This document shows positions 8,672-16,484 of a stretch of 61,396 nucleotides of DNA, piece after piece. The DNA comes from Burkholderia arboris. GTDB taxonomy: Bacteria; Pseudomonadota; Gammaproteobacteria; Burkholderiales; Burkholderiaceae. Location of the stretch: NCBI RefSeq assembly GCF_902499125.1, contig NZ_CABVPX010000043.1, positions 1 to 61,396 on the forward strand, in the 5' to 3' direction. Made by a program: the position numbers and the translations under genes. The notes beneath the pieces were generated by a model. The model saw only the letters and a list, made by a program, of their open reading frames with translations, was not told the origin of the DNA and ran no database searches. The stretch's first letter is position 1, and every line of letters begins with the position of its first letter.

Positions 8672-10318
8672 TTACTTCAGCAGCGTCATCTGGACGACCT
8701 TCACGATCACGAGACCGACCGCGATCACCAGATAGCCGCGCAGCACGGCCATCCAGATGCGCGTCGCGACCGTCATGTTCTGCGGCTCGAGCGTATCGAG
8801 CGGCGGCATGCGCCACGTATCGCGCAGCGAGCGATCGAGCGCCGGCTCGACCACGCGCTTGTTGCGGCGAATCAATACCGTCGCGAGATAGCCTGCGATC
8901 GCGAGCACGGTACCGCCCACCAGCACGTCGACGATCGCTTCGCCGCTGATATCCGGATACATCACCGATGCGGTCAGGATGATCGACAGCAACACGAGCA
9001 CCCAGATCACCGCGCCCGTGAACACGTTGAGCTTCGTCGAGTTGACCCACGGGCCGAGCACCTGCCGGTCGTTGCACAGCACGAGCAGGAACACCGTGGC
9101 GCTCGGCAGCAGCACGCCGGCCAGCGTCTGCACGGCTTCGGTCAGCAGGCCGAGCGGGCTGCCCGGAATCAGCACGAGCGTAGCCGCGGCCGCGACGATG
9201 CCGAAATAGACGAGATAGAAGCCCTTTGCGTCGGTCACGCCGCGGTGCAGCGAGTGACGGATCTTGAACACGTCGCCGATCGCATACGCGGTCGACAGCG
9301 ACACCGCTGCCGCGCCGATGATGCACGCATCGAGCAGCGCGACTGCGAACAGCGTCGCGCTCGTGCGGCCCGCATACTTCTCGAGGCCCGCGATGATGCC
9401 GCCTGCGTCGGTGAAGTTGCCGGCTTCCGGATGACCGTTGAACAGCGCGGCGCTGAAGCCGATCATGGCGACCGCGCCAACCAGCACGAACGCGATACCG
9501 ATCCACAGGTCGGCCTTTTCATACTTCATGAAGCGCGGCGTGATGCGCTTGTCGATCACGTAGCTCTGCTGGAAGAACAACTGCCACGGCGCAACCGTCG
9601 TGCCGACGATGCCGATCACGAGCAGCATCACGTCCGACAGCTTCGCGTGCGCGGGCCAGTTCGGCACGAAGAAGTCGCGCGTCATCTGTGCGACGGGCGG
9701 ATGGATCGACACGAGCACGGGCACCAGCAGCAGGCTCAGCACGCACAACCCGATCGCGAACCGCTCGAAACGCCTGAAATCGCCGGTACTCACCGCTGCC
9801 ATGGTCAGCGCCGCGGCCACGCACACGCCGGCCACCTTCGGCAATCCGAAGAAATCCAGCACGAACGTGATGCCGATGAACTCGGTGACGATGGTCAACG
9901 CATTGAGCAGGAACAGGTCGATCACGCTGAACGCACCCCAGAACTTGCCGAAGCGCTCGAAGATCAGGCGCGCATGGCCGACGCCCGTGACCGCACCGAG
10001 ACGCAGCACCATTTCCTGGTTCACGTACAGCACCGGCACGAGCAGCAGCAGCGTCCAAAGCAGCGTCGTGCCGTAGTTCTGGCCGGCCTGCGTGTAGGTG
10101 CCGAATGCGCCGGCGTCGTTGTCGCCGACCATCACGATCAGGCCCGGGCCGATGATCGCGAGCAGCGTGCGCAGGCGCGCCCACCACGAGCCGCGCGCAC
10201 CGGTGTCGTGGTGCGCGATCGTCCCGAGTGCGCCGCGGATGTCGCCCAGGTGGGCTTCGTCGAGCACAGCGCTGCGTTCGACGGCGATCGGTGGAGAGAC
10301 GTTGGATGGCGTGGACAT
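8672..10318 (-). CDS. NRAMP-related divalent cation transporter with a non-canonical metal site
   Basis: A 548-residue inner-membrane protein with about eleven or twelve helices and overall NRAMP (SLC11) order. Classical Mn/Fe transporters use DPGN in helix 1 and MPH in helix 6. Here helix 1 reads VGDNDAGAF and helix 6 reads VAPWQLFFQQS, so the metal-binding Asn, Met and His are replaced. The protein therefore belongs to a divergent NRAMP branch whose ion may be Mg2+ or something else; calling it MntH would be unsafe. A roughly 70-residue hydrophilic N-terminal extension precedes the first helix. The upstream leader holds two short ORFs with good ribosome sites (see 10441-10748). Confidence 0.85.
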   Translation of the reverse strand: MSTPSNVSPPIAVERSAVLDEAHLGDIRGALGTIAHHDTGARGSWWARLRTLLAIIGPGLIVMVGDNDAGAFGTYTQAGQNYGTTLLWTLLLLVPVLYVNQEMVLRLGAVTGVGHARLIFERFGKFWGAFSVIDLFLLNALTIVTEFIGITFVLDFFGLPKVAGVCVAAALTMAAVSTGDFRRFERFAIGLCVLSLLLVPVLVSIHPPVAQMTRDFFVPNWPAHAKLSDVMLLVIGIVGTTVAPWQLFFQQSYVIDKRITPRFMKYEKADLWIGIAFVLVGAVAMIGFSAALFNGHPEAGNFTDAGGIIAGLEKYAGRTSATLFAVALLDACIIGAAAVSLSTAYAIGDVFKIRHSLHRGVTDAKGFYLVYFGIVAAAATLVLIPGSPLGLLTEAVQTLAGVLLPSATVFLLVLCNDRQVLGPWVNSTKLNVFTGAVIWVLVLLSIILTASVMYPDISGEAIVDVLVGGTVLAIAGYLATVLIRRNKRVVEPALDRSLRDTWRMPPLDTLEPQNMTVATRIWMAVLRGYLVIAVGLVIVKVVQMTLLK

Positions 10319-10383
10319 GATGTGTTCCGTACGGCTAAGGGTTATTCGATTCGATAAGCGTGTGACCTTGGAATGCGCGCGGG

Positions 10384-10405
10384 GCGGCCGCTCGAAGGCG
10401 GCCGC
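10384..10405 (-). promoter_or_regulatory. GC-rich stem-loop in the NRAMP leader
   Basis: GCGGCCGC occurs at 10384-10391 and again at 10398-10405, forming an eight-pair stem with a six-base loop in the gap between the 45-residue leader ORF and the NRAMP start codon. It lacks a T-tract, so it is more likely a translation or antitermination element than a simple terminator. Confidence 0.4.
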
Positions 10406-10440
10406 GCGTGCGCATGCCGAGGCGCGCTCGGCGCTTCTGT

Positions 10441-10578
10441 TCAGTGGATCAACGCTTTCAGCTGGTTCAGCAGGCGGGAGAACACCCGCGGACGGGCGTC
10501 GAGCGTCAGCATCGCGTCGTAGTGGTTACGCGATTCCGTGACGTGCGGAAGGTTCGACAGCAGAAGGCCGAAGTTCAT
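10441..10578 (-). CDS. 45-residue leader ORF directly upstream of the NRAMP transporter
   Basis: An ATG at 10578 is preceded by GGAG about eight bases upstream and opens a 45-residue frame beginning MNFGLLLSNLPHVTESRNHY and ending QLKALIH. It stops 122 bases before the transporter start. The peptide is amphipathic at both ends with no signal peptide and no cysteine. Good ribosome site, position and orientation support real translation, either as a small partner protein or as a regulatory leader peptide. No known family was recognised. Confidence 0.5.
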   Translation of the reverse strand: MNFGLLLSNLPHVTESRNHYDAMLTLDARPRVFSRLLNQLKALIH

Positions 10579-10642
10579 GGTCTGGCTCCGTGCGGCGACG
10601 GCAGGCGTGCCGGCCGCGTCTTGGGCGCGGGGCCAGTCCGGG

Positions 10643-10662
10643 GCCTGAACGACGTGTCAGGC
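10643..10662 (-). promoter_or_regulatory. Stem-loop immediately after the first leader ORF
   Basis: GCCTGA and TCAGGC (six pairs, eight-base loop) begin at the stop codon of the 28-residue ORF. On the transcript it would fold right behind a ribosome ending translation of that ORF, as in leader-peptide control. Confidence 0.35.
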
Positions 10663-10748
10663 TAATGGGCCGGATTGTCCCTGCGACCCGGGTTCAAAAG
10701 GGTCTGTGCGTGCAACGGGCATAAGGGACAACTGTCACTGTCGTTCAT
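10662..10748 (-). CDS. 28-residue Cys-containing leader ORF (CPLC motif) upstream of NRAMP
   Basis: The ATG at 10748 has AGGAG six bases upstream, one of the best ribosome sites in the region. The frame encodes 28 residues starting MNDSDSCPLCPLHAQ. A C-x2-C motif followed by Pro-Leu-His could bind a soft metal, and the Asp/Pro-rich start recalls leader peptides that stall ribosomes. It lies 430 bases before the transporter and is followed by a hairpin and a second short ORF. A metal- or cysteine-sensing leader peptide is inferred, not demonstrated. Confidence 0.5.
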   Translation of the reverse strand: MNDSDSCPLCPLHAQTLLNPGRRDNPAH

Positions 10749-11349
10749 GGCGGCTCCTGTGCGGTGTTCCGGAAAACACGGTTGACCGCCGTCGGGCCGG
10801 CGGGCCGCCCCTCGCGAGCCCGGAAAAGGCATGCGCGAACGCGGCCGCCAGCCTGGCGGCGGTGAAACCGGGCAACGCATGCGAAAACGCATCACGCTAA
10901 CCGGCGCGAATCAGGGTGCACGTAGGAATTTGCTGCGGAATACTGCTGCGCGCACCGTTTGCCTGGGAGACAAACGGCGGCTTCGATGAGGCGCGGACGT
11001 CGGTCGCTCAGGCGGAAATTTCGTTCGAAGATCGACTACTGCAGGCGTCCAAGGCGGCGGCCCCAAGAGTGAAGATGGCGGATTCTATGGACCGCCCGAG
11101 AGTGAAGTCAATCCCTCCAAACCCCATTTCACGAAATAAATTTCCCGCCTTGCGCCACTGAAAGATTTGCCCCTGAAATGACGTGCCGGAACCTTTCAGC
11201 GCGTCACGGCACGGTCGTGCAACGATGCGTGCGCACAACGGCGCGGCGTCCCGTGCCGCTCTCTTCATACCCATCCCGTGCCGCAGCCGCACCGCAGTCG
11301 TCCGTTTCGACGCGCCCGCGACACAGATCGCTTTTTATGCGTTTTTTAC
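10749..11349. other. Long divergent leader/intergenic region with no protein gene seen
   Basis: About 600 bases between the first NRAMP leader ORF and the promoter of the porin side. No frame here combines Burkholderia-like codon use with a ribosome site. It contains a small GCCGCCAG/CTGGCGGC inverted repeat near 10855, the minus-strand promoter described at 11082-11111, and the nonamer AGAGTGAAG twice (about 11066 and 11099) flanking that promoter. It probably forms the first part of a 5' leader of more than 300 bases for the NRAMP transcript. Confidence 0.5.
11082..11111 (-). promoter_or_regulatory. Probable promoter of the NRAMP leader transcript
   Basis: On the minus strand TTGACT (11111-11106) and TAGAAT (11087-11082) are 18 bases apart, close to sigma70 consensus. 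A direct repeat CTTCACTCT lies once just behind the -35 and once just after the -10, about 33 bases apart, as expected for a regulator site. Transcription would start near 11075, over 300 bases before the first leader ORF. Confidence 0.5.
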
Positions 11350-11379
11350 TTGCACCGCAGCAAAAGTCCCGACTACAAT
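11350..11379 (+). promoter_or_regulatory. Sigma70-like promoter for the porin transcript
   Basis: TTGCAC (11350-11355) and TACAAT (11374-11379) are 18 bases apart in a locally T-rich stretch. The start point would fall near 11386, about 20 bases before the short GTG-initiated ORF and about 660 bases before the porin gene. Confidence 0.55.
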
Positions 11380-11408
11380 CCGCCGCAATTCATCAAGGGA
11401 GTCCCTCC

Positions 11409-11471
11409 GTGGACACATGCTCTAGTTGCAGTTCGATGCCGGTCCAGGCCGGCCAAGCCATCGCGAGATAG
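11409..11471 (+). CDS. 20-residue Cys-containing leader ORF (CSSC) upstream of the porin
   Basis: A GTG at 11409 preceded by AAGGGAG encodes 20 residues beginning MDTCSSCSSM, with a C-x2-C motif. It is the first ORF after a good promoter and is far too short to be an enzyme. The arrangement matches regulatory leader ORFs that sense metal or cysteine through nascent-peptide cysteines. It faces away from the equally short CPLC ORF of the NRAMP leader, which suggests that both transporters may answer a common signal. This is inference from layout. Confidence 0.4.
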   Translation: MDTCSSCSSMPVQAGQAIAR

Positions 11472-11623
11472 CAGCCAGACGCATGTCTTTCGCCGCTAGC
11501 TCGCATTCGTCGGGTTAGCGCGCTTCCTCCCGGGCCAGCCATCGCCGTCTCGTCAGTCGCACGCTCCATTACGTTCCACCCTCCGATCGCAGGCCGCATC
11601 GTGCGCCCGCGCTCGAACACGTC

Positions 11624-11641
11624 GTCCGGCCCGCGCCGGAC
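11624..11641 (+). promoter_or_regulatory. Stem-loop abutting a ribosome binding site
   Basis: GTCCGGC and GCCGGAC form a seven-pair stem with a four-base loop ending three bases before the GGACGGAGG ribosome site of the ORF at 11659. It could occlude that site or be opened by a ribosome on the upstream short ORF. Confidence 0.35.
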
Positions 11642-11658
11642 CGGACGGAGGCAGCGTC

Positions 11659-11928
11659 ATGTTCTTTCAATCGTTCGTGGTCAGACTCAAGCGCATCGCG
11701 CACGTCGCGTGCGACCGCTCGTTCGTTTCCGGCCTGTCGCCGCTTGCCCATGCATTCAGCAACTGGCGCGGCACGGCGCTCGCCTATGTACCGGCGACGC
11801 CCCGCCCGCTCGACTGCGTGCTGGTCGCCGCGACGGCAGTCGCAATCGCGCTCGCCGCGCTGCTGTGCTCGGCCGCGCCACGCCTCGGCTTCGCGCAGGT
11901 GTGGCGCGTCGGCGGCTGGCTGCCGTAA
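11659..11928 (+). CDS. Small hypothetical membrane protein upstream of the porin
   Basis: An 89-residue protein with GGAGG eight bases before its ATG. It has an N-terminal basic amphipathic half (MFFQSFVVRLKRIAHVACD) and one hydrophobic segment at about 52-73, then a short tail. There is no signal-peptidase motif, so it may be a single-pass inner-membrane protein. It precedes the OprB-type porin by 119 bases and shares its transcript if the promoter at 11350 is used. No family was recognised. Confidence 0.55.
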   Translation: MFFQSFVVRLKRIAHVACDRSFVSGLSPLAHAFSNWRGTALAYVPATPRPLDCVLVAATAVAIALAALLCSAAPRLGFAQVWRVGGWLP

Positions 11929-12047
11929 CCCCATCGCCGCGCGGCGGACCCACTCGCCCTGGACCGCCGCGCGATCGTCTCGCCGTGCTTCCCGCATCAC
12001 GTTTTCGTTTCTTCAGATCAACTAATCAAACCGTCAACGGAGCCCAC

Positions 12048-13535
12048 ATGAAGAATCATCTCGAACCCGTCCCGCGCAAGCTCCGCGTCAATGCGCTCGC
12101 CACGCTGCTGCTGTCGCTCGCGACCACATCCGCGTTCGCGCAGGCGTCGTCGCCGGCCGCGGCCGAACCGGCGGCCGGCGCCAGCGACGCCGCCGCCCCC
12201 GCACAACAGGCCGCCGATGCTGCCGCGCCCGCTCCCACCGGTTTCTGGGAGCGTTCGAACCTGCTCGGCAACATGGGCGGCCTGCGCGATCGCCTCGGCG
12301 ATCACGGTGTCACGCTGAGCCTGCAGGAAACCAGCGAGTACCTGTACAACACGTCGGGCGGCACGAATCGCGGCGGCGCGTACCAGGGGCTCACGCAGTT
12401 CGGTTTCAACGTCGATACCGGCAAGGCGATCGGCCTGCCGGGCGGCACGTTCAACGTGTCGGGGCTGCAGATCCACGGCACCAACCTCACGCAGCGCTAC
12501 CTGCAGACGCTGCAGACCGCGACGGGCATCGAAGCGAATTCGACCACGCGCCTGTGGGAGCTCTGGTATCAGCAGTCGCTGCTCGACGGCAAGGTCGACG
12601 TGAAGGTCGGCCAGCAGAGCGTCGACCAGGAATTCATGGTGAGCCAGAACGCGGCGACGTTCATGAACGCGACGTTCGGCTGGCCCGTGCTGCCGTCGAC
12701 CGACCTGCCGGCCGGCGGCCCCGCGTATCCGCTGTCGTCGCTCGGCGTGCGGCTGCGCGTGAAGCCGGCCGACGCGTGGACCGCGATGGTCGGCGTGTTC
12801 GACGGCAACCCGGCCGGCCGCACCGACGGCGACGCGCAGGTGCTGAACGCACACGGCACCAACTTCAACCTGCGCAGCGGCGCATTCGTGATCGGCGAAG
12901 TGCAGTACGCGCTGAACGCGCCGCCCGCCGATCCGAAGGCGCCGCAACCGGCGGGCCTGCCCGGTACGTACAAGCTCGGCTTCTGGTATCAGTCGCAGCA
13001 CGCGAACGATCCGCGCTACGGCACCGACGGCCTGTCGCTCGCGGATCCGGCCAGCAACGGCACGGCCGCCACGCATCGCGGCAACTACGGCTTCTACGCC
13101 GTCGCGGACCAGATGGTGTGGCGGCCGTCGGCCGACAGCCCGCGCGCGATCGGCGTGTTCGCGCGCGTGATGGGCTCGCCGGGCGATCGCAATATCGTCG
13201 ATTTCGCCGCCAACGCAGGCGTGACGCTGAAGGCGCCGTTCGCCGGGCGCGACAACGACGTCGCCGGCATCGCGATCGGCTACGCGAAGATCGGCTCGCA
13301 TGCGCGCGGCCTCGACGGCGACACCGGCGTGTACACGACACCCGGCTATCCGGTGCGCCGCGCGGAAACCGTCGTCGAAGCGACGTACCAGTACCAGGTC
13401 ACGCCGTGGTGGCAACTGCAGGCCGACCTGCAGCACTTCTTCCGGCCGGGCGGCGGTATCCCGAACCCGAACGCGGCCGGTGCGCGCATCGGCGACGAAA
13501 CGGTGGTCGGCGTGCGCACGACGATCACGTTCTGA
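12048..13535 (+). CDS. oprB: OprB-family carbohydrate-selective outer-membrane porin
   Basis: A 495-residue outer-membrane beta-barrel protein. The start is the ATG at 12048 with GGAG upstream; the upstream extension of the frame is non-coding. A Sec signal peptide ends at AFAQA (about residue 30), followed by a low-complexity Ala/Pro linker (about 31-63), then the barrel, which begins FWERSNLLGNMGGLRDRLGD and shows the alternating aromatic strands of OprB. Typical members are 430-500 residues. The substrate is not readable from sequence. It converges on trehalase, which favours a sugar, but it is divergent from an NRAMP transporter, and some OprB-like porins carry metals. Confidence 0.85.
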   Translation: MKNHLEPVPRKLRVNALATLLLSLATTSAFAQASSPAAAEPAAGASDAAAPAQQAADAAAPAPTGFWERSNLLGNMGGLRDRLGDHGVTLSLQETSEYLYNTSGGTNRGGAYQGLTQFGFNVDTGKAIGLPGGTFNVSGLQIHGTNLTQRYLQTLQTATGIEANSTTRLWELWYQQSLLDGKVDVKVGQQSVDQEFMVSQNAATFMNATFGWPVLPSTDLPAGGPAYPLSSLGVRLRVKPADAWTAMVGVFDGNPAGRTDGDAQVLNAHGTNFNLRSGAFVIGEVQYALNAPPADPKAPQPAGLPGTYKLGFWYQSQHANDPRYGTDGLSLADPASNGTAATHRGNYGFYAVADQMVWRPSADSPRAIGVFARVMGSPGDRNIVDFAANAGVTLKAPFAGRDNDVAGIAIGYAKIGSHARGLDGDTGVYTTPGYPVRRAETVVEATYQYQVTPWWQLQADLQHFFRPGGGIPNPNAAGARIGDETVVGVRTTITF

Positions 13536-13556
13536 TGCGACCCGCATCAAGACGCG

Positions 13557-13584
13557 GGCCGGTCGGCCGCTTGCGCGACCGGCC
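13557..13584. terminator. Inverted repeat between convergent oprB and treA
   Basis: GGCCGGTCG (13557-13565) pairs with CGACCGGCC (13576-13584) around a ten-base loop in the 96-base gap between two convergent genes; a likely bidirectional terminator without a strong T-tract. Confidence 0.5.
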
Positions 13585-13631
13585 GGCCCGTGTGCTTGTG
13601 AAACGGACGAACGCGTGGCCCGCGCCGCGTA

Positions 13632-15329
13632 TCACTCGCCGTACAGCCCGAGCAGTTTCAGCGTGACGCCGTTGGTCCAGCCGAAGCCGTCCTGCAGCGG
13701 ATATTCGCCGCCCCCGCCGCCGCCCGTACCGGCGCCTTCGACCACGTACTTCTCGACGAGCTTGCCTTCGGTCGCATACACGTGCTTCACGTCCGACAGG
13801 AAGCGCGTGCCGATGTCCTTCGCGAGCGCCGGGTCGCCGTAGCGGCGCAGCCCGTCGATCGCGATCCACTGGAGCGGCGCCCAGCCGTTCGGCGCATCCC
13901 ACTGCTGACCCGTGTTCTCGGTCGTCGTCGCAAGGCCGCCCGGTTGCAACAGCGTCTTGCGCACTTCGCGCGCGGTCGCCTTCGCGCGCTCGGGCCACGC
14001 GACGCCCGCGAACAGCGGATACAGCGTGGCCGCCGTCACGCCGTCGCGCGGCTTGCGCAACTGCCAGTCATAGTCGCCGTAATAGCCGTGACGGTTCCAC
14101 AGATAACGGTTGATCGCAGCCGCACGCCGCGCCGCGCGCCCGGAGAAATCGGCCACGCATGCCACGTCGCGCGTGACCACGCAGCCCTTCACGATCGTCG
14201 TCTCGAGATGGAACATCAGGCTGTTCAGGTCGACCGGCACGATCGACGTCGTGCGGATCGTCGCGAGCGTCTTGCCGTCGCCGAACCAGCGCGAGCTGTA
14301 GTCCCAGCCGCTTTCGGCACCCGCGCGCAGGTCGCGGTACACCTCGTTCGCCGGACGGGACGGCACGGATTTCGCGGTCGTCACGTCCTCGAGATACGAC
14401 TCGTCGCGCGGCGTGTCGCTCGCATCCCAGTAGCGGTTCAACACCGCGCCGTCCGGCATCGCGACCACGTGGCGCGCGGCCTGCCCGCGCGGCGTCGTGG
14501 TTTCGCCCTGCATCCAGTACGCATGCTCCTTGCGCAGTTCCGGCAGGTATTTCCGGTAGACCTTGTCGCCTTCGGCCTGCGCGGCGAGCGTGACCATGTA
14601 CGCGAAGAACGGCGGCTGCGAGCGGCTCGCGTAGTACGTGCGGTTGCCGTTCGGGATGTGCCCGATCGTATCGATCAGATATGCGAAGTTGTCGAGCATG
14701 TCGTCGACGAGATCCTCGCGGCCCGACACCTGCAGCCCGAGCATCGTGAAATAGGTATCCCAGTAGTAACCTTCGCGAAAACGCCCGCCCGGCACGACGT
14801 ACGGTTTCGGCATCGGAATCAGCGAACCGTATGGGGGCGCCGTGGTGCTCGTGCGCGTGAGCTGCGGCCACAGCCAGTCGATGTGCTGGCGCAGCGTCTG
14901 GTTCGGCGGCGGCGTCACGCCGCTTTCCGGGGGCGGCGTGAAGTGCTGCCCGACGAAGGTCTTCAGCGAGAAGCCCGGCTGCGATTTCTGTTGCTGATAC
15001 AACTGCATGATCGTCGCGGGATCGGCATCGGGCGTCGCGTCGACGAAGGTCTTCTGGTCCGGGTAGATCTGCGCGGTCTGCACCGCGACGAACAGGTCGC
15101 CGTAGAGCTGGCTCGGCGGCGGCAGCGTGCCTGACGCGGGAGCCGTCGCCGCGGGGGCGGCCGGGGACTGGCTGGCCGCTTGCACGGCGGCCTGGTTCGC
15201 GTTGTCGGCCTGCGCGGCGCAGCCTGCGACGGCAAGATAGGCGACAGCCAGCGCGGCAGCCCAGCGCAGACGCGGCGACAGACGGGATGAGAAGCGAGAT
15301 GCAATCGGTGCGGCACGACGTGACGTCAT
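13632..15329 (-). CDS. treA: Periplasmic trehalase TreA (GH37), possibly a lipoprotein
   Basis: A 565-residue enzyme hydrolysing trehalose to two glucose molecules in the periplasm. Both GH37 signatures are present: PGGRFREGYYWDTYF (about residue 175) and QWDAPNGWAP (about 465). A Gly-rich stretch near the C terminus (GTGGGGGGEYP) precedes the conserved GFGWTNGV. The start at 15329 has AAGGAGG upstream; longer readings enter non-coding sequence. The signal region ends LAVAGCAAQA, where VAGC fits a lipobox, so the mature enzyme may be membrane-anchored, unlike the soluble E. coli TreA. Convergent with the OprB porin, which could deliver its substrate. Confidence 0.92.
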   Translation of the reverse strand: MTSRRAAPIASRFSSRLSPRLRWAAALAVAYLAVAGCAAQADNANQAAVQAASQSPAAPAATAPASGTLPPPSQLYGDLFVAVQTAQIYPDQKTFVDATPDADPATIMQLYQQQKSQPGFSLKTFVGQHFTPPPESGVTPPPNQTLRQHIDWLWPQLTRTSTTAPPYGSLIPMPKPYVVPGGRFREGYYWDTYFTMLGLQVSGREDLVDDMLDNFAYLIDTIGHIPNGNRTYYASRSQPPFFAYMVTLAAQAEGDKVYRKYLPELRKEHAYWMQGETTTPRGQAARHVVAMPDGAVLNRYWDASDTPRDESYLEDVTTAKSVPSRPANEVYRDLRAGAESGWDYSSRWFGDGKTLATIRTTSIVPVDLNSLMFHLETTIVKGCVVTRDVACVADFSGRAARRAAAINRYLWNRHGYYGDYDWQLRKPRDGVTAATLYPLFAGVAWPERAKATAREVRKTLLQPGGLATTTENTGQQWDAPNGWAPLQWIAIDGLRRYGDPALAKDIGTRFLSDVKHVYATEGKLVEKYVVEGAGTGGGGGGEYPLQDGFGWTNGVTLKLLGLYGE

Positions 15330-15465
15330 GACGTGTCCCCTCCTTTCGATGGTGAGTGGATCGGCACGAGGTCTCGTTCGCGCGCGCGTTCGTCTCGATG
15401 GCCCTCGATCGATACGCGTCATGTTGTGGTGCGAATGGGTCCGACTGTCGCACGAAACGTGCGCA

Positions 15466-16086
15466 TCAAGCAAGTTTCGATTCGCGCAGATAACCGCGCA
15501 CGGCCCGCCACGCACGCGCTTCGAGCGCCTCCGCATCGGTCTCGCCGCGCGCGCCCGCCGCGTCGACGATGCCTTTCACGATCGCGAGCAGATCGTGCGC
15601 GACGACGTCGGGCGCCGCGACGCGCGGCGCATCGCGCCGCCCGAGCGCATGCAGCAGCGTCGCGTGGATACGGTCCACGACGCGTGCGGCGCGCGCACCG
15701 AGCGGCAGCCGCGCTTCCTCGAAATCGATCAGCCGCGCGAGCACGGGCCGGCGCATCTGGTGCGCGACGGCCCCGCGCACCAGCATGCGCAGCACGTCGT
15801 CGCAGGACGACAGCGCGGCAGCCCGGTCGACGTCGTCGAGCAGATGCGCACTCTCGCGCTCGACGAGCGCGGCCGTCAGCGCATCGCGATTCGGGAAGTA
15901 TTGATAGAGCGAGCCGATGCTCACGCCGGCCAGCGCCGCGACCGCGTTCGTCGTGTAACCGTCGAAGCCGTCGCGCTCCAGAATGCGAGCGGCGGCCTCG
16001 ACGATCGCATCGACGGTCGCCACCGAACGGCGCTGGCGCGGCGCCTTGCGGGGCGAAAGCGGAATGCGGGAAGACGATTCGGACAT
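15466..16086 (-). CDS. TetR-family transcriptional repressor
   Basis: A 206-residue TetR protein. The helix-turn-helix occupies about residues 22-68 (AILERDGFDGYTTNAVAALA then VSIGSLYQYFPNRDAL, the family recognition helix). The C-terminal part is a helical ligand/dimer domain with no recognisable substrate class. The ATG at 16086 is used; a TTG seven codons upstream would lie inside the operator. A near-perfect palindrome just upstream (16106-16127) indicates autoregulation, and the divergent small ORF and DHA2 exporter downstream are natural targets. Confidence 0.85.
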   Translation of the reverse strand: MSESSSRIPLSPRKAPRQRRSVATVDAIVEAAARILERDGFDGYTTNAVAALAGVSIGSLYQYFPNRDALTAALVERESAHLLDDVDRAAALSSCDDVLRMLVRGAVAHQMRRPVLARLIDFEEARLPLGARAARVVDRIHATLLHALGRRDAPRVAAPDVVAHDLLAIVKGIVDAAGARGETDAEALEARAWRAVRGYLRESKLA

Positions 16087-16105
16087 GGCGGGAATGCGAG
16101 TTTCC

Positions 16106-16127
16106 AATATGAGCGAACGCTCATATT
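16106..16127. promoter_or_regulatory. TetR-type operator palindrome
   Basis: AATATGAGCG and CGCTCATATT are perfect ten-base arms separated by two bases. The AT-rich outer arms and the length (22 bp) are typical of TetR operators. It lies 20 bases before the tetR start codon and in the divergent control region for the plus-strand genes. Confidence 0.8.
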
Positions 16128-16164
16128 CTAGAAACGCACGTCCGCTCCGTCAAAGGGAATCGAC

Positions 16165-16484
16165 ATGACTCAGCCAACACTTCAACGTCGCTCACCGTGT
16201 GCATGCTCGCGAAGACCCGCCCCGAACGGCTCGGCTGTCCCGCGCCCGAACGCTTCCGGCTGCGGCGCGAACACGTCGAGCCGATTCGGCAGACGCGCAG
16301 CGAACGCGTGTCGCTGCGCTTCTACGACACCGCGCTCCACTCGGTGCGCGTGACCGACGTGCGGGTGTGGGACGCACGGGATCGCCACACATACGAACGC
16401 GTCGTCGAGGCGCTGCGCGACGCGCCGTTCCGGGATCGCTGCTTCGACAGCGCCGGGATTTTGCCGGGCATCGAGAACGCATAG
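16165..16484 (+). pseudogene. Short ORF with coding-like composition and a probable frameshift near its start
   Basis: An ATG at 16165 has AAGGGA seven bases upstream, but its frame quickly loses normal codon use. The frame one base over, open across the same region and ending at 16484, has strong G/C third positions and a plausible protein (from MLAKTRPERLG to AGILPGIENA, about 94 residues from the ATG at 16203). The simplest reading is one small gene with an indel between 16168 and 16200, or else a gene starting at GTG 16197/ATG 16203 with no ribosome site. No family was recognised. It lies just downstream of the TetR operator. Confidence 0.4.

Noticed and set aside
10749..11081. Possible metal riboswitch (M-box or yybP-ykoY) in the NRAMP leader
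   Set aside because: I could not find the conserved core bases of either class; leader ORFs with ribosome sites explain the length better. A covariance-model scan would decide.
10916..11292. Small ORFs on both strands in the NRAMP-oprB intergenic region
   Set aside because: Codon use unlike neighbouring genes, no ribosome sites and no motifs; they overlap the predicted minus-strand promoter.
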